A DNA stretch of 19,545 nucleotides from an uncultured Candidatus Berkelbacteria bacterium (GTDB lineage Bacteria > Patescibacteriota > UBA1384 > CAILIB01): the NCBI GenBank assembly GCA_937895715.1, contig CALBLZ010000061.1, forward strand, positions 1-19,545, in the 5' to 3' direction. The notes beneath the pieces are model-generated. The model made no database searches. It was not told where the DNA came from and saw only the letters and a list, made by a program, of their open reading frames with translations. Shown one piece after another: positions 1 through 7,439 of the stretch; positions within the stretch are counted from its first letter, which is position 1; every line of letters begins with the position of its first letter. The position numbers and the translations under genes were made by a program.

Positions 1-304
1 TGGCATTTACCTGCCAACGTACGGGTGACAGATATGCTCCGAATTTTACGATAGTTGGAGCATCTTGAAAGAGTCTCACACTACCCAAAAAACTGGCCTG
101 ACTCTTGGTAAAAAGTACAGTTGCTTCTGCGGGGTTTGTTGTAAATACATCGTAGCCTTGCTGTAGTTCTTCTGACGCCTGGTTGAGTTGACGGAGCCCC
201 TGGAGGCCGTACACGAAAGCGTAGCCACTAACTGCGCTGTAGGCTAGGAAGAGGGTGGCTAGTATTACGAGCCAAGGTCGGATTCTACGTCGCTTGCCTT
301 GCAT
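1..304 (-). CDS. DUF4012-like membrane-anchored protein, N-terminal part (cut by window edge)
   Basis: This leftward reading frame is open to base 1, so only the first 101 residues are visible. It begins with a basic stretch (KRRR at residues 4-7) and one membrane segment at about residues 11-30. A predicted helical, glutamine- and alanine-rich region follows (about 33-80), then the segment LSPVRWQVNA. A short cytoplasmic tail, one TM helix and an alpha-helical accumulation region before a Pro-containing turn is the pattern I know from DUF4012 proteins, which are common in polysaccharide loci of Gram-positive and CPR bacteria. Their function is unproven. The ATG at 304 lies four bases after the TGA of the upstream GT87 gene. 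An AGGGTGAG ribosome-binding-like sequence overlaps that stop, so the two genes are probably co-transcribed and translationally coupled. The family call rests on the N-terminus only and is moderate; that it is a gene is more secure. Confidence 0.6.
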   Translation of the reverse strand, partial: MQGKRRRIRPWLVILATLFLAYSAVSGYAFVYGLQGLRQLNQASEELQQGYDVFTTNPAEATVLFTKSQASFLGSVRLFQDAPTIVKFGAYLSPVRWQVNA

Positions 305-308
305 ACGC

Positions 309-1619
309 TCACCCTACCGGTACGGAAGCTTTCTGTGAAGGATAGAGCAAGTCGCGAGTAGCGAGAACTCCCACGCAGAGCAGAATGAGAAATAGCGCAG
401 GGAAGTTGTTCTGAAAAAACCAGGCAAAATTGTTTTGCACGACAAGCTGCGACTTATTCTCGAACGAGAAGAGTGTGGTTGCGTAAAATAGGCTAATTCC
501 ACTCAACGCAATTAGGCTAGCAAGACCCGTTCTCCCACGGCGAGTAAGGGCTGATTCGTACATGAGGAGATACGCCACTGGTACTGCCAAAATCGAGAGT
601 TTGTAGTCATGACTTACTGATGGGATTACCAGCGCCCCCACTGTGCAGGCCAATAGGATATACGGGTCAATTCCCCGTGAATTTCTCCTGTAGGCTCGGA
701 TAAGCGTGAGCAATAGTACACCTGCCACACAGGCAAGCAGGACAACTTGTGTACGGTTATGATGTTCAGCAATCAGTGACCACTGACTGAAGTAGAACGG
801 CTCTGTACCCTTAGTGGTGGTGAGTGAAACAAACGCCTTTATGGAATGATTGCCGATCCACACATATGGGCTAACTGCTTGCTGGATGATCCCAGCTAGA
901 AACTGCTGGAAAACAGTGACCCCTAACACGAAGAAGATCCCTACATTTACCACAGCAAGGACGACAAAGCGCAGGATATTCTCTTTCCAGGCCCGCCAGT
1001 TCTTTACAAAGAGCAGTATAAAAATAAACGGGTAGAACTTCACTTGGACCGCAACAACAAAGAGGGTGTAAGCCAGGATTCTCCAGCGTGGGGCTGAATG
1101 AAAGAGCCAGGCGGCAACAAAGACTAGGAACATTGGAATCAGGTTGAATTGTCCACGCTCAAGCTCAAACTGCAACCCATAGCCGAATAGTGCACTTACG
1201 CCGATAATGGCTCCAATAGAAATTGAGCCAGCCTTTTTTAATGAAACCCGCAACAGTAGCCATACACTCCCGAGCAGGCTAAGAAATGATAGTCCAGTGA
1301 GAAGCTGGTAGGCATTCTGAAAGGTGAGGTTGAGTAACGGTAGAAAAATGACAGAAGCCAGTGGTGGGTATAGGTTTTGGCCAATGTACGGAGTGTTCCC
1401 AAGATTTAATTCTTGGCTGTAGCTGAGCATCTGCTGGAGGTCGGTAGCACCGGGATTTGTGGCGGGGACTGTGCGGAAGAAGTACATATACCCACCGCTG
1501 TTAAAGAGCGAAGGAGTAATGAACAGAAGGTAGTATGCAACTAAAAACCCTGCAACTACCCAATATGCCAAGGGGAGCGCAAGAAGTCTGTTGAGTAAGT
1601 TTGAGAGGCTTCGGTACAT
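309..1619 (-). CDS. GT87 (DUF2029)-family polyprenyl-phosphate-sugar glycosyltransferase, integral membrane
   Basis: This 436-residue protein has about ten hydrophobic membrane segments. It shows the GT-C hallmarks of the GT87/PimE-type mannosyltransferases: an acidic residue in the first outer loop (D60 in NPGATDLQQ), a YPP motif at 84-86 after an N-P-Y segment, ERGQFN at 154-159, and VKFYP at 193-197, which matches the usual K-x-x-P of the family. SHDYK occurs near residue 340. Family members transfer a sugar, often mannose, from a polyprenyl-phosphate carrier on the outer face of the membrane; the sugar used here cannot be read from sequence. Its start is eight bases downstream of the AftB-like gene's stop, without a clear Shine-Dalgarno sequence. 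The DUF4012-like gene follows after four bases, so the three form one leftward operon. Length is normal for the family. Confidence 0.85.
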   Translation of the reverse strand: MYRSLSNLLNRLLALPLAYWVVAGFLVAYYLLFITPSLFNSGGYMYFFRTVPATNPGATDLQQMLSYSQELNLGNTPYIGQNLYPPLASVIFLPLLNLTFQNAYQLLTGLSFLSLLGSVWLLLRVSLKKAGSISIGAIIGVSALFGYGLQFELERGQFNLIPMFLVFVAAWLFHSAPRWRILAYTLFVVAVQVKFYPFIFILLFVKNWRAWKENILRFVVLAVVNVGIFFVLGVTVFQQFLAGIIQQAVSPYVWIGNHSIKAFVSLTTTKGTEPFYFSQWSLIAEHHNRTQVVLLACVAGVLLLTLIRAYRRNSRGIDPYILLACTVGALVIPSVSHDYKLSILAVPVAYLLMYESALTRRGRTGLASLIALSGISLFYATTLFSFENKSQLVVQNNFAWFFQNNFPALFLILLCVGVLATRDLLYPSQKASVPVG

Positions 1620-1627
1620 CGGAATAG

Positions 1628-3247
1628 TTAGATAGAGGAATCAAATTTGTAGAGCTCAGGGTGCTTTGCAACGTAGTTACGAAGATATATGTCGTAGTGA
1701 CCAATCTGCATGCCAATGATGGCACGAAAACGTTCAGTGCTGAACATGTTTCCCCGAGTAATCAAGCGGACTTTGTCGTAGTATGCTGCAAGGTCTGCGT
1801 CACATATCTTATTGGAGTCGGTTGCGAGCGATTCTATATAGCCACACGGTACTTCCCGTACAAAATGTCCGATCCGCCACCCGGCTGGTGCGAGGTCGGA
1901 TTTAATTATGGGCAGGCGAGACAAGAGTGGGTCAGCTAAGGCATAGTGATCGACAATATGGATATCAGGCCCTGCAGCGTACCCAGCAAAACCGATTGTA
2001 GGAAATTCTACGACGCGCTTGTCGCCATTCTTGTATGCCAGACCCTGGGCGTAGAAACTGCTCTTGATGGGATCTTTACCGGCGGTGTAGGTGAGTAACC
2101 CGGTCTGTCCGTAGTAGAAGTTGCGCTCGTCTACCACCCACATGCCATCTATTGGATTGTGCAGCACATCGCCGTAGCTACGGTTGCTTAGCACAACAGG
2201 TTGGGGCGAGAGGAACCCGAGCACCACGATAGAAGCAAGCGCCAATCCTAGGTTGGTACGCTCCTCGGGGACATTGGAGGCCAGCTGTAGTGCAATCATA
2301 CTCGCCAGAAAGAACGGAGCAGACAGAAAACGACCGCTCATAAAGTCTCCTCCAACCTTAATTATGTACAACTGATAGAGGATAACCCCAATTGCTAAAG
2401 CTGCCATGTGTGGGTTGGTGCGGCGTTGTCGCAGCGCAAATCCAATAGAAGCAAAAGTAACTACAAGCGTAATTGGGTCAAGCGACAGGGAGTTCAAAAA
2501 GTAAAAGAGCCCTTGCTTAATCAGGCTTGCCTGGTCGATTCCGGTAGCCAACTTGGCGTATGCGGTATTAGGTAGTAGGGAACCATAGTACACAAGTGAA
2601 AAAATCTCCCAAGCAATAAGTGGCAGGAAGCCTATCAGTAGCGTTTTGAGGCGTTGCCGAGGGCTGACAGTCTCTGTTACGAACACATACACAAGAATGG
2701 GAAGAGCGAGGAGTAGTAGGTCTAAGCGGTTTAACCCCAGGCAGGCCGTAAGAAGTGCAGTGAACAACAAGGTGTGTCGGGATTTTTGCGTGACGACACC
2801 AACAAGAAGAGCAAGCAAGAAGTAACTAAGCGCATTCTCTAGTCCAGAGGTTGAATACTCAATGAAGCTTTTAGAAAAAAGTAGACAGGTAATAAATACA
2901 CAAGAGAGGTAGGCACTCTTTCCCAAGAACCTTACGGCCAAGTATACCGCGCCAAGGCTCAGTAGGATCTGTAGAAAAGTGACTGAGAAATAAATTTCCT
3001 GGGTCAGTGCTGTAACAGCGCTTACGAGCAGCATCCAAAGTGGGTGTGTGTATGTTTGTACTCTCTCAGCAAGATTCCAGGTCAGTCCGTTGCCATTTAC
3101 AAAGTTATCTACCGTGCGGAAGGTAATGTAGGAGTCGTCGTTAAACCATGCAACTCGGATGGTTACAACAGCTAGTACGAGGAACGCAAATATGACAAAA
3201 GGACTACTGAATACCTTGGTCGGTGGCGTCTGGTGAGGTTGGTGCAT
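1628..3247 (-). CDS. AftB-like GT-C glycosyltransferase, integral membrane with C-terminal soluble domain
   Basis: This 539-residue protein starts with a TM helix followed by the GT-C acidic pair D37-D38 in FNDDSYITFR. A conserved loop G-x-G-L-x-x-N...R-V-x-x-Y-x-x-P-L-W lies at about 52-72. These features match the arabinofuranosyltransferase AftB (GT89) and its many uncharacterised bacterial relatives. About nine more membrane segments follow. A soluble C-terminal part from about residue 350 carries IGFAGYAAGPD, then VDHYALADPLL, then GWRIGHFVREVP and a late YYDKVRLITRG, all typical of this wider family. Relatives take a sugar from a polyprenyl-phosphate donor and add it to an extracytoplasmic glycan. 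Arabinose is only one possibility, and no decaprenyl-phosphoribose epimerase genes are in view. It is first in the leftward operon and diverges from the flippase gene. The ATG at 3247 has no clear ribosome-binding site. Confidence 0.8.
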   Translation of the reverse strand: MHQPHQTPPTKVFSSPFVIFAFLVLAVVTIRVAWFNDDSYITFRTVDNFVNGNGLTWNLAERVQTYTHPLWMLLVSAVTALTQEIYFSVTFLQILLSLGAVYLAVRFLGKSAYLSCVFITCLLFSKSFIEYSTSGLENALSYFLLALLVGVVTQKSRHTLLFTALLTACLGLNRLDLLLLALPILVYVFVTETVSPRQRLKTLLIGFLPLIAWEIFSLVYYGSLLPNTAYAKLATGIDQASLIKQGLFYFLNSLSLDPITLVVTFASIGFALRQRRTNPHMAALAIGVILYQLYIIKVGGDFMSGRFLSAPFFLASMIALQLASNVPEERTNLGLALASIVVLGFLSPQPVVLSNRSYGDVLHNPIDGMWVVDERNFYYGQTGLLTYTAGKDPIKSSFYAQGLAYKNGDKRVVEFPTIGFAGYAAGPDIHIVDHYALADPLLSRLPIIKSDLAPAGWRIGHFVREVPCGYIESLATDSNKICDADLAAYYDKVRLITRGNMFSTERFRAIIGMQIGHYDIYLRNYVAKHPELYKFDSSI

Positions 3248-3331
3248 AGGTTCAAATAAACGATACCAAAAAGCGCGCTAGAATGCTTACTAGAACCTTG
3301 AGTGATTAAGGTGGCGTGCTATAGTTGGGTA
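3248..3331. promoter_or_regulatory. Divergent intergenic region with candidate promoters
   Basis: These roughly 84 bases separate the leftward operon from the rightward flippase gene. On the plus strand, TTGAGT (3298-3303) and TATAGT (3320-3325), spaced by 16 bases, look like -35 and -10 boxes. Transcription would then start at about 3332, on the likely GTG start codon itself. A second -10-like TAGAAT lies at 3279-3284 without a good -35 box. On the minus strand, CTTTTTGGTATC is followed by AT-rich sequence before the ATG at 3247, and part of the same string occurs upstream of gmd. The 8-base palindrome AGCGCGCT lies at 3272-3279. These are sequence resemblances only, with no start-site data. 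Confidence 0.4.
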
Positions 3332-4618
3332 GTGACGGATACGAAAAAACTCCTCTCTGGCAGCTCAGTGCTATTTATTGGCTCGCTTACAGGCAGCCTC
3401 TTTTCGTATGTATTCAACATGATGATGGGACGCATGCTGGGGCCGGAGCTGTACGGTGAGCTCTCCACAGTTCTTTCGCTTACGATGATTCTTTCTGTAG
3501 TGGGAGTCACACTTTCACTTGTTACCGTGCAGTCTGCAAACGAACTCTACCACCAAGGCAAGGGCGGGGCACTTATCCAGTTCGTTTCGCGCATGAGCCG
3601 CTACACAGTATTGGTTGGCCTCTCTCTTGTTGTTTTGCTCCTTATCCTAATCAAGCCGATCACAACCTCGCTCTCGCTAACGAGCCTGGTCCCGGCACTA
3701 ATTGTTGCGGTAAGTATATTCTTTTCACTTTTACTCACGGTAAACCGCTCGGTGCTGCAGGGGTTGCATAGCTTTGTGCCGTTGAGTCTCTCGAATGTGT
3801 TTGAGATGGCGCTTCGGCTGGTATCAGGTATTTTGCTCGTATACCTGGGCTTCTCACTAAACGGGGCGGTGATGGCAATAGTGCTAGCTACCGGCTTTGC
3901 CTATCTGCTCAGCTTTGTGAGCGTTGCGGCCCGTATGAAAAAAGCAGCCCAGGGCGATGGTGCAGGGACACGGCTGCCTGCAAACTTTTTTAAAGATCTT
4001 TTGAAAGGACCGGTGGTGCCGACATTTGCTGCCACGCTCTTACTAATAATTTTGCTCAATGCTGACATAATCCTGATGCGCATGTTCTTTGATACGCGCA
4101 CCGCCGGTCTCTATGCCGCAGTTTCAACGGTCGGTAAGATTATTCTCTATATTACAACTCCGGTTATCTCAGCGATGTTCCCTCTTATCTCGGAGAAGCG
4201 CACTAAAGGGGAGAAGCACTATCAAACCTTTCTGTTCGCCAATGTTCTCACCCTTGCCGCTGCCATTGGCCTGCTTTCGGTGTACATGGTTGCTCCTGGT
4301 TTAGTGATGAGGACGCTGTATGGCTCTGCCTTCACTGACCTTTATTATCTGCTGCCGCAGGTTGGATTATTTATTCTCATCTACGCAATGGTCAACTTGG
4401 TAGTAAACTACAACATTATAATTCGAGATTATTTTTTCCTCGCTATACTGCTTTTAGGATTAGGATTGGCCTATGTACTCGTACAATTGCACCACGACAC
4501 AGTAGAAGAAGTAGTGCGAATGCTTGTATTGAGCACTGCAGCCAGCTTTACTTTAATTATGGTGCGTTACTTTTATTCTAAACGTACACAAATCTCGCAA
4601 CTCATTTCTAGAGTATGA
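3332..4618 (+). CDS. Wzx/MOP-superfamily oligosaccharide flippase
   Basis: This hydrophobic protein of about 428 residues has some twelve membrane segments. Its N-terminal region matches the polysaccharide-transport (Wzx/RfbX) branch of the MOP/MATE superfamily: a TM segment, then GRMLGPELYGELS, the typical G-R-x-L-G-P-x-x-Y-G motif. Family members move lipid-linked oligosaccharides across the cytoplasmic membrane. The frame is open from an earlier GTG at 3302. I prefer the GTG at 3332 because the extra ten residues (MIKVACYSWV) do not look like a flippase start, and a candidate promoter would begin transcription at about 3332. That would make the mRNA leaderless; neither start has a clear Shine-Dalgarno sequence. 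Its TGA overlaps the ATG of the next GT2 gene (ATGA), indicating translational coupling. Substrate specificity cannot be read from the sequence. A second flippase lies at the right end of the window. Confidence 0.88.
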   Translation: MTDTKKLLSGSSVLFIGSLTGSLFSYVFNMMMGRMLGPELYGELSTVLSLTMILSVVGVTLSLVTVQSANELYHQGKGGALIQFVSRMSRYTVLVGLSLVVLLLILIKPITTSLSLTSLVPALIVAVSIFFSLLLTVNRSVLQGLHSFVPLSLSNVFEMALRLVSGILLVYLGFSLNGAVMAIVLATGFAYLLSFVSVAARMKKAAQGDGAGTRLPANFFKDLLKGPVVPTFAATLLLIILLNADIILMRMFFDTRTAGLYAAVSTVGKIILYITTPVISAMFPLISEKRTKGEKHYQTFLFANVLTLAAAIGLLSVYMVAPGLVMRTLYGSAFTDLYYLLPQVGLFILIYAMVNLVVNYNIIIRDYFFLAILLLGLGLAYVLVQLHHDTVEEVVRMLVLSTAASFTLIMVRYFYSKRTQISQLISRV

Positions 4619-5358
4619 GTAAGAAGCCAAAACTTTCAATTGTTGTCCCAGCCTACAAGGAGCAGCAAAACATTGCCAAGACGCTACGCGACATTGTTGC
4701 CGTGCATGATGAGGTAGGGTACCCATACGAGGTCCTAGTTGTAGTAGATGGGTCGCCAGATAAAACCGCTGAGGAGGCGCGCAAGGTGCACTCCGAAAAC
4801 ATTCAGGTGTTTGACTACAAACAGAACCAGGGAAAGGGCTACGCCCTTCGCTATGGGACTGAGCGAGCTCGCGGAGACATCGTCACTTTTGCAGATGCAG
4901 GTGGCGACTTTGACCCACGACAGTTCGATAGATTTGTAAAACTAATGGACGCGTTCGATGCCGACTTGGTAATTGGCTCCAAGCGCCATCCTGCTTCTCG
5001 GGTAAACTATCCGTTCAAGCGCAGGGTTTTTTCGCGCGGGTATCATGCACTCGTAAAGTTACTGTTTGGTTTGAATGTTACCGATACACAGACTGGGTTG
5101 AAGTTTTTAAAGGCCGAGGTGGCTAAAGATGTTATGCCGCGCCTTCTCGTAAAACAGTATGCCTTTGACTTAGAGATGCTCGTAGTGTCCCAGCAGCTGG
5201 GCTATAGGCGGATTTTTGAAGCTCCTGTAGATTTGGAATTTAACGCCACAGGCTCCGGCATAAATCTAAAGGCCATAAAGAAGATGTTTATCGATACGCT
5301 CGCAATATTTTACCGTGCTCGCCTACTAAACTACTATCGAAAGTCAGACAAAAAATAA
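4615..5358 (+). CDS. ALG5/DPM1-like GT2, probable polyprenyl-phosphate glycosyltransferase
   Basis: This 247-residue single-domain GT-A enzyme has the GT2 start LSIVVPAYKE (7-16) and VVDGSPDKT (43-51). It has NQGKGYALRYG (71-81), the nucleotide-sugar site, and DTQTGLKF around residues 160-168, which is characteristic of dolichyl-phosphate mannose and glucose synthases (DPM1, ALG5). These load a sugar from GDP- or UDP-sugar onto a polyprenyl phosphate at the cytoplasmic face. It lacks the C-terminal TM pair of longer relatives, so it is probably peripheral. The metal-site region reads DAGGDFDP (94-101), with Gly96 where many relatives have the second Asp of DxD; D98 or D100 could substitute. 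It overlaps the flippase stop by four bases. It is a plausible donor-maker for the GT-C proteins of this locus, an inference from context. Sugar identity is unknown. Confidence 0.85.
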   Translation: MSKKPKLSIVVPAYKEQQNIAKTLRDIVAVHDEVGYPYEVLVVVDGSPDKTAEEARKVHSENIQVFDYKQNQGKGYALRYGTERARGDIVTFADAGGDFDPRQFDRFVKLMDAFDADLVIGSKRHPASRVNYPFKRRVFSRGYHALVKLLFGLNVTDTQTGLKFLKAEVAKDVMPRLLVKQYAFDLEMLVVSQQLGYRRIFEAPVDLEFNATGSGINLKAIKKMFIDTLAIFYRARLLNYYRKSDKK

Positions 5359-5433
5359 GGTATAGCTCGCGTGCTTTTTTTGGTATCTGTAACCTGCTAG
5401 AATCAGATTACTCAAAGTAGATAATTTTTCAGT
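5359..5433 (+). promoter_or_regulatory. Candidate gmd promoter, with a T-tract that could be a weak terminator
   Basis: The 75 bases before gmd are the longest gap inside the rightward run. TGCTAGAAT at 5395-5403 resembles an extended -10 box and would give a transcript starting near 5410. No good -35 box is seen. A run of seven T at 5375-5381 follows a GC-rich string, but the only stem I can draw is three base pairs (AGC/GCT), too weak to call a terminator. The string CTTTTTTTGGTATC here resembles CTTTTTGGTATC upstream of the leftward operon. No Shine-Dalgarno sequence precedes the gmd ATG. Confidence 0.35.
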
Positions 5434-6498
5434 ATGGCCAATACTACAAAGGGAAAAGAAAAAGTTGCGCTGATCACTGGTATTACAGGCCAAGATGGTT
5501 CCTACCTCGCAGAGCTTCTCCTGGAGAAGGGGTACATGGTACATGGTATTATTCGACGCTCTAGCACTTTCAATACAGATCGTATTGATCATCTTCTAAA
5601 GGATCCTCACGTCGAGGGTATTCGTCTACGCTTGCACTACGGTGATCTCTCCGACGCAAGCAACCTGTCTCGTTTAATCGAGAAGATTCAGCCGGATGAA
5701 ATCTACCATCTCGCCGCACAGAGTCACGTGCGAGTGAGTTTTGATATGCCAGAGTATACTGCTGACGTAGTTGGGCTAGGAACGCTCCGCCTTCTAGACG
5801 CCATTAGAGAATCTGGCGTTAAAACCAAGTTCTACCAAGCCTCTTCTTCCGAAATGTATGGCCTAGTACAAGAGGTTCCACAGCGTGAGAACACTCCATT
5901 CTATCCTCGTAGTCCTTACGGATGCGCTAAGGTTTTTGCCTACTGGATTACCCGGAATTACCGCGAAAGCTACGGACTATTTGCTTGTAACGGAATTCTG
6001 TTCAACCATGAATCTCCTCGTCGCGGTGAAACCTTTGTAACGCGCAAAGTTACACGCGGGCTTGCACGAATTAAGCTTGGCTATGAGGACTGTCTTTACC
6101 TAGGAAACCTTGAAGCAAAGCGCGATTGGGGCTATGCAAAGGATTACGTAGAGGGAATGTGGCGCATGCTGCAGCACGACAAGCCGGACGACTACGTACT
6201 TGCTACAAACGAGACGCATACTATTCGCGAGATGGTTGAGCTTGCTGCAAGCGAGCTCGGCTTTGATATTGAATGGAAGGGTTCTGGCGTAGATGAAGTA
6301 GGAATCGACAAAAAATCTGGCAAAACCATTATCCGTATCGATGCTCGCTATTTCCGACCCGCCGAAGTAGAGCTGCTTATTGGTGACTACGCTAAAGCTG
6401 AGAAAGAGCTCGGCTGGAAGCCATCTACAACCTTCCGCGATCTCATTATTCTGATGGCGAAGGCCGACTTGGAGAATGAGTCAAAGAAAGGAATGTAG
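5434..6498 (+). CDS. gmd: GDP-mannose 4,6-dehydratase
   Basis: This 354-residue enzyme of the extended short-chain dehydrogenase family converts GDP-D-mannose to GDP-4-dehydro-6-deoxy-D-mannose in the cytoplasm, the first step to GDP-L-fucose. The Rossmann motif TGITGQDG lies at 15-22. It is followed by the GMD signature [13 protein letters not shown] (41-53), YHLAAQSHV (91-99), the active-site SSSEMYG (137-143) with Glu140, and the catalytic pair Tyr162 and Lys166 in [24 protein letters not shown] near residue 190 is strongly diagnostic of GMD. Length is normal. The ATG at 5434 has no Shine-Dalgarno sequence; a candidate extended -10 box sits about 30 bases upstream. The fucose synthase gene follows after four bases, so the pair forms a complete GDP-mannose to GDP-fucose module. 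No GDP-mannose supply gene is in the window. Confidence 0.96.
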   Translation: MANTTKGKEKVALITGITGQDGSYLAELLLEKGYMVHGIIRRSSTFNTDRIDHLLKDPHVEGIRLRLHYGDLSDASNLSRLIEKIQPDEIYHLAAQSHVRVSFDMPEYTADVVGLGTLRLLDAIRESGVKTKFYQASSSEMYGLVQEVPQRENTPFYPRSPYGCAKVFAYWITRNYRESYGLFACNGILFNHESPRRGETFVTRKVTRGLARIKLGYEDCLYLGNLEAKRDWGYAKDYVEGMWRMLQHDKPDDYVLATNETHTIREMVELAASELGFDIEWKGSGVDEVGIDKKSGKTIIRIDARYFRPAEVELLIGDYAKAEKELGWKPSTTFRDLIILMAKADLENESKKGM

Positions 6499-6502
6499 CC
6501 CC

Positions 6503-7435
6503 ATGCAAAAAACAGAAAAAATCTTCGTAGCGGGACATCGGGGAATGGTGGGTTCAGCCATTGTCCGTCGGTTGGAAGGGCTTGGATACACAAATATCGT
6601 TGTGCGCACGCGCGCAGAGCTCGATCTTACCGATCAATCTGCTGTTAACGCATTCTTTGCAGAAGAAAAGCCGGAGTACGTTGTACTTGCTGCTGCGCGA
6701 GTTGGAGGCATAAAGGCAAACATGATTGCTCAGGCTGATTTTCTCTATGAAAATTTGCAAATGCAGAACAATGTTATTTGGTCGTCACACGAGCATGACG
6801 TAAAAAAACTGGTCTTTCTAGGAAGCAGCTGTATTTACCCAGCCAAAGCTGAGCAGCCAATCAAAGAAGATTCGCTATTAACCGGACCGCTGGAACCAAC
6901 CAACGAAGGGTACGCTGTGGCAAAAATTGCCGGTATAAAACTGTGTGAGAAGCTATACGACCAGCACAATCGTGTGTTCATCTCCTGCATGCCTACCAAC
7001 CTATATGGCGAAGGTGACACCTATGATCTCGAGCTTTCCCATGTCATCCCGGCCCTTATCTTGCGCATGCACAATGCCAAAGTCGCTGGTGACGCCCAAG
7101 TTACCGTATGGGGCAGCGGAAATGTATTCCGGGAGTTTCTATATGTAGACGATCTGGCTCGTGCTGTAGTGTCACTCCTTGAAAACTATACTGCCAAAGA
7201 GATTGTAAATATCGGCACAGGGGAGGATATGACTATCCGTGAGATTGCCACACACATTAAGGAGGTAGTTGGATTTGAAGGTGAACTTGTATTTGACACA
7301 ACAAAACCAGACGGAGTATTGCGTAAGCGCCTAGACGTTACTCGTATGATGGCAACTGGTTGGAAGCCTGAGATTGATATCGCTACCGGTTTAAAGAAGG
7401 CGTACGACTGGTTCCTTGCTAACAAGACAACATAA
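6503..7435 (+). CDS. fcl: GDP-L-fucose synthase (GDP-4-keto-6-deoxymannose 3,5-epimerase/4-reductase)
   Basis: The enzyme turns the GMD product into GDP-L-fucose by epimerisation at C3 and C5 and NADPH-dependent reduction at C4. Counting from the ATG at 6503, it has 310 residues. The Rossmann motif is GHRGMVG (11-17). Ser108, Cys110, Tyr137, Lys141 and His180 fall exactly one position after the E. coli catalytic residues Ser107, Cys109, Tyr136, Lys140 and His179, so the active site looks intact. AARVGGI (64-70) and GSSCIYP (107-113) are family signatures. The frame is open from an ATG at 6476 inside gmd. I chose 6503 because it follows the gmd stop by four bases, has AAGGA about ten bases upstream, and puts the Rossmann motif at the usual distance from the start. 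It is certainly co-transcribed with gmd. Confidence 0.95.
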   Translation: MQKTEKIFVAGHRGMVGSAIVRRLEGLGYTNIVVRTRAELDLTDQSAVNAFFAEEKPEYVVLAAARVGGIKANMIAQADFLYENLQMQNNVIWSSHEHDVKKLVFLGSSCIYPAKAEQPIKEDSLLTGPLEPTNEGYAVAKIAGIKLCEKLYDQHNRVFISCMPTNLYGEGDTYDLELSHVIPALILRMHNAKVAGDAQVTVWGSGNVFREFLYVDDLARAVVSLLENYTAKEIVNIGTGEDMTIREIATHIKEVVGFEGELVFDTTKPDGVLRKRLDVTRMMATGWKPEIDIATGLKKAYDWFLANKTT

Positions 7436-7439
7436 AACC

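Noticed and set aside
5364..5381. Rho-independent terminator before the T-run upstream of gmd
   Set aside because: The only stem is three base pairs (AGC with GCT) with a six-base loop, too weak for a terminator; kept only as part of the regulatory region.
6476..6502. Upstream ATG start for the fucose synthase gene
   Set aside because: It would overlap gmd by 23 bases and add nine residues before the Rossmann motif; the ATG at 6503 matches the family length and catalytic-residue numbering.
7416..7439. TTG start for the WecB-like gene inside fcl
   Set aside because: The ATG at 7440 follows the fcl stop by four bases and places the GTTAELIK motif at the usual position.
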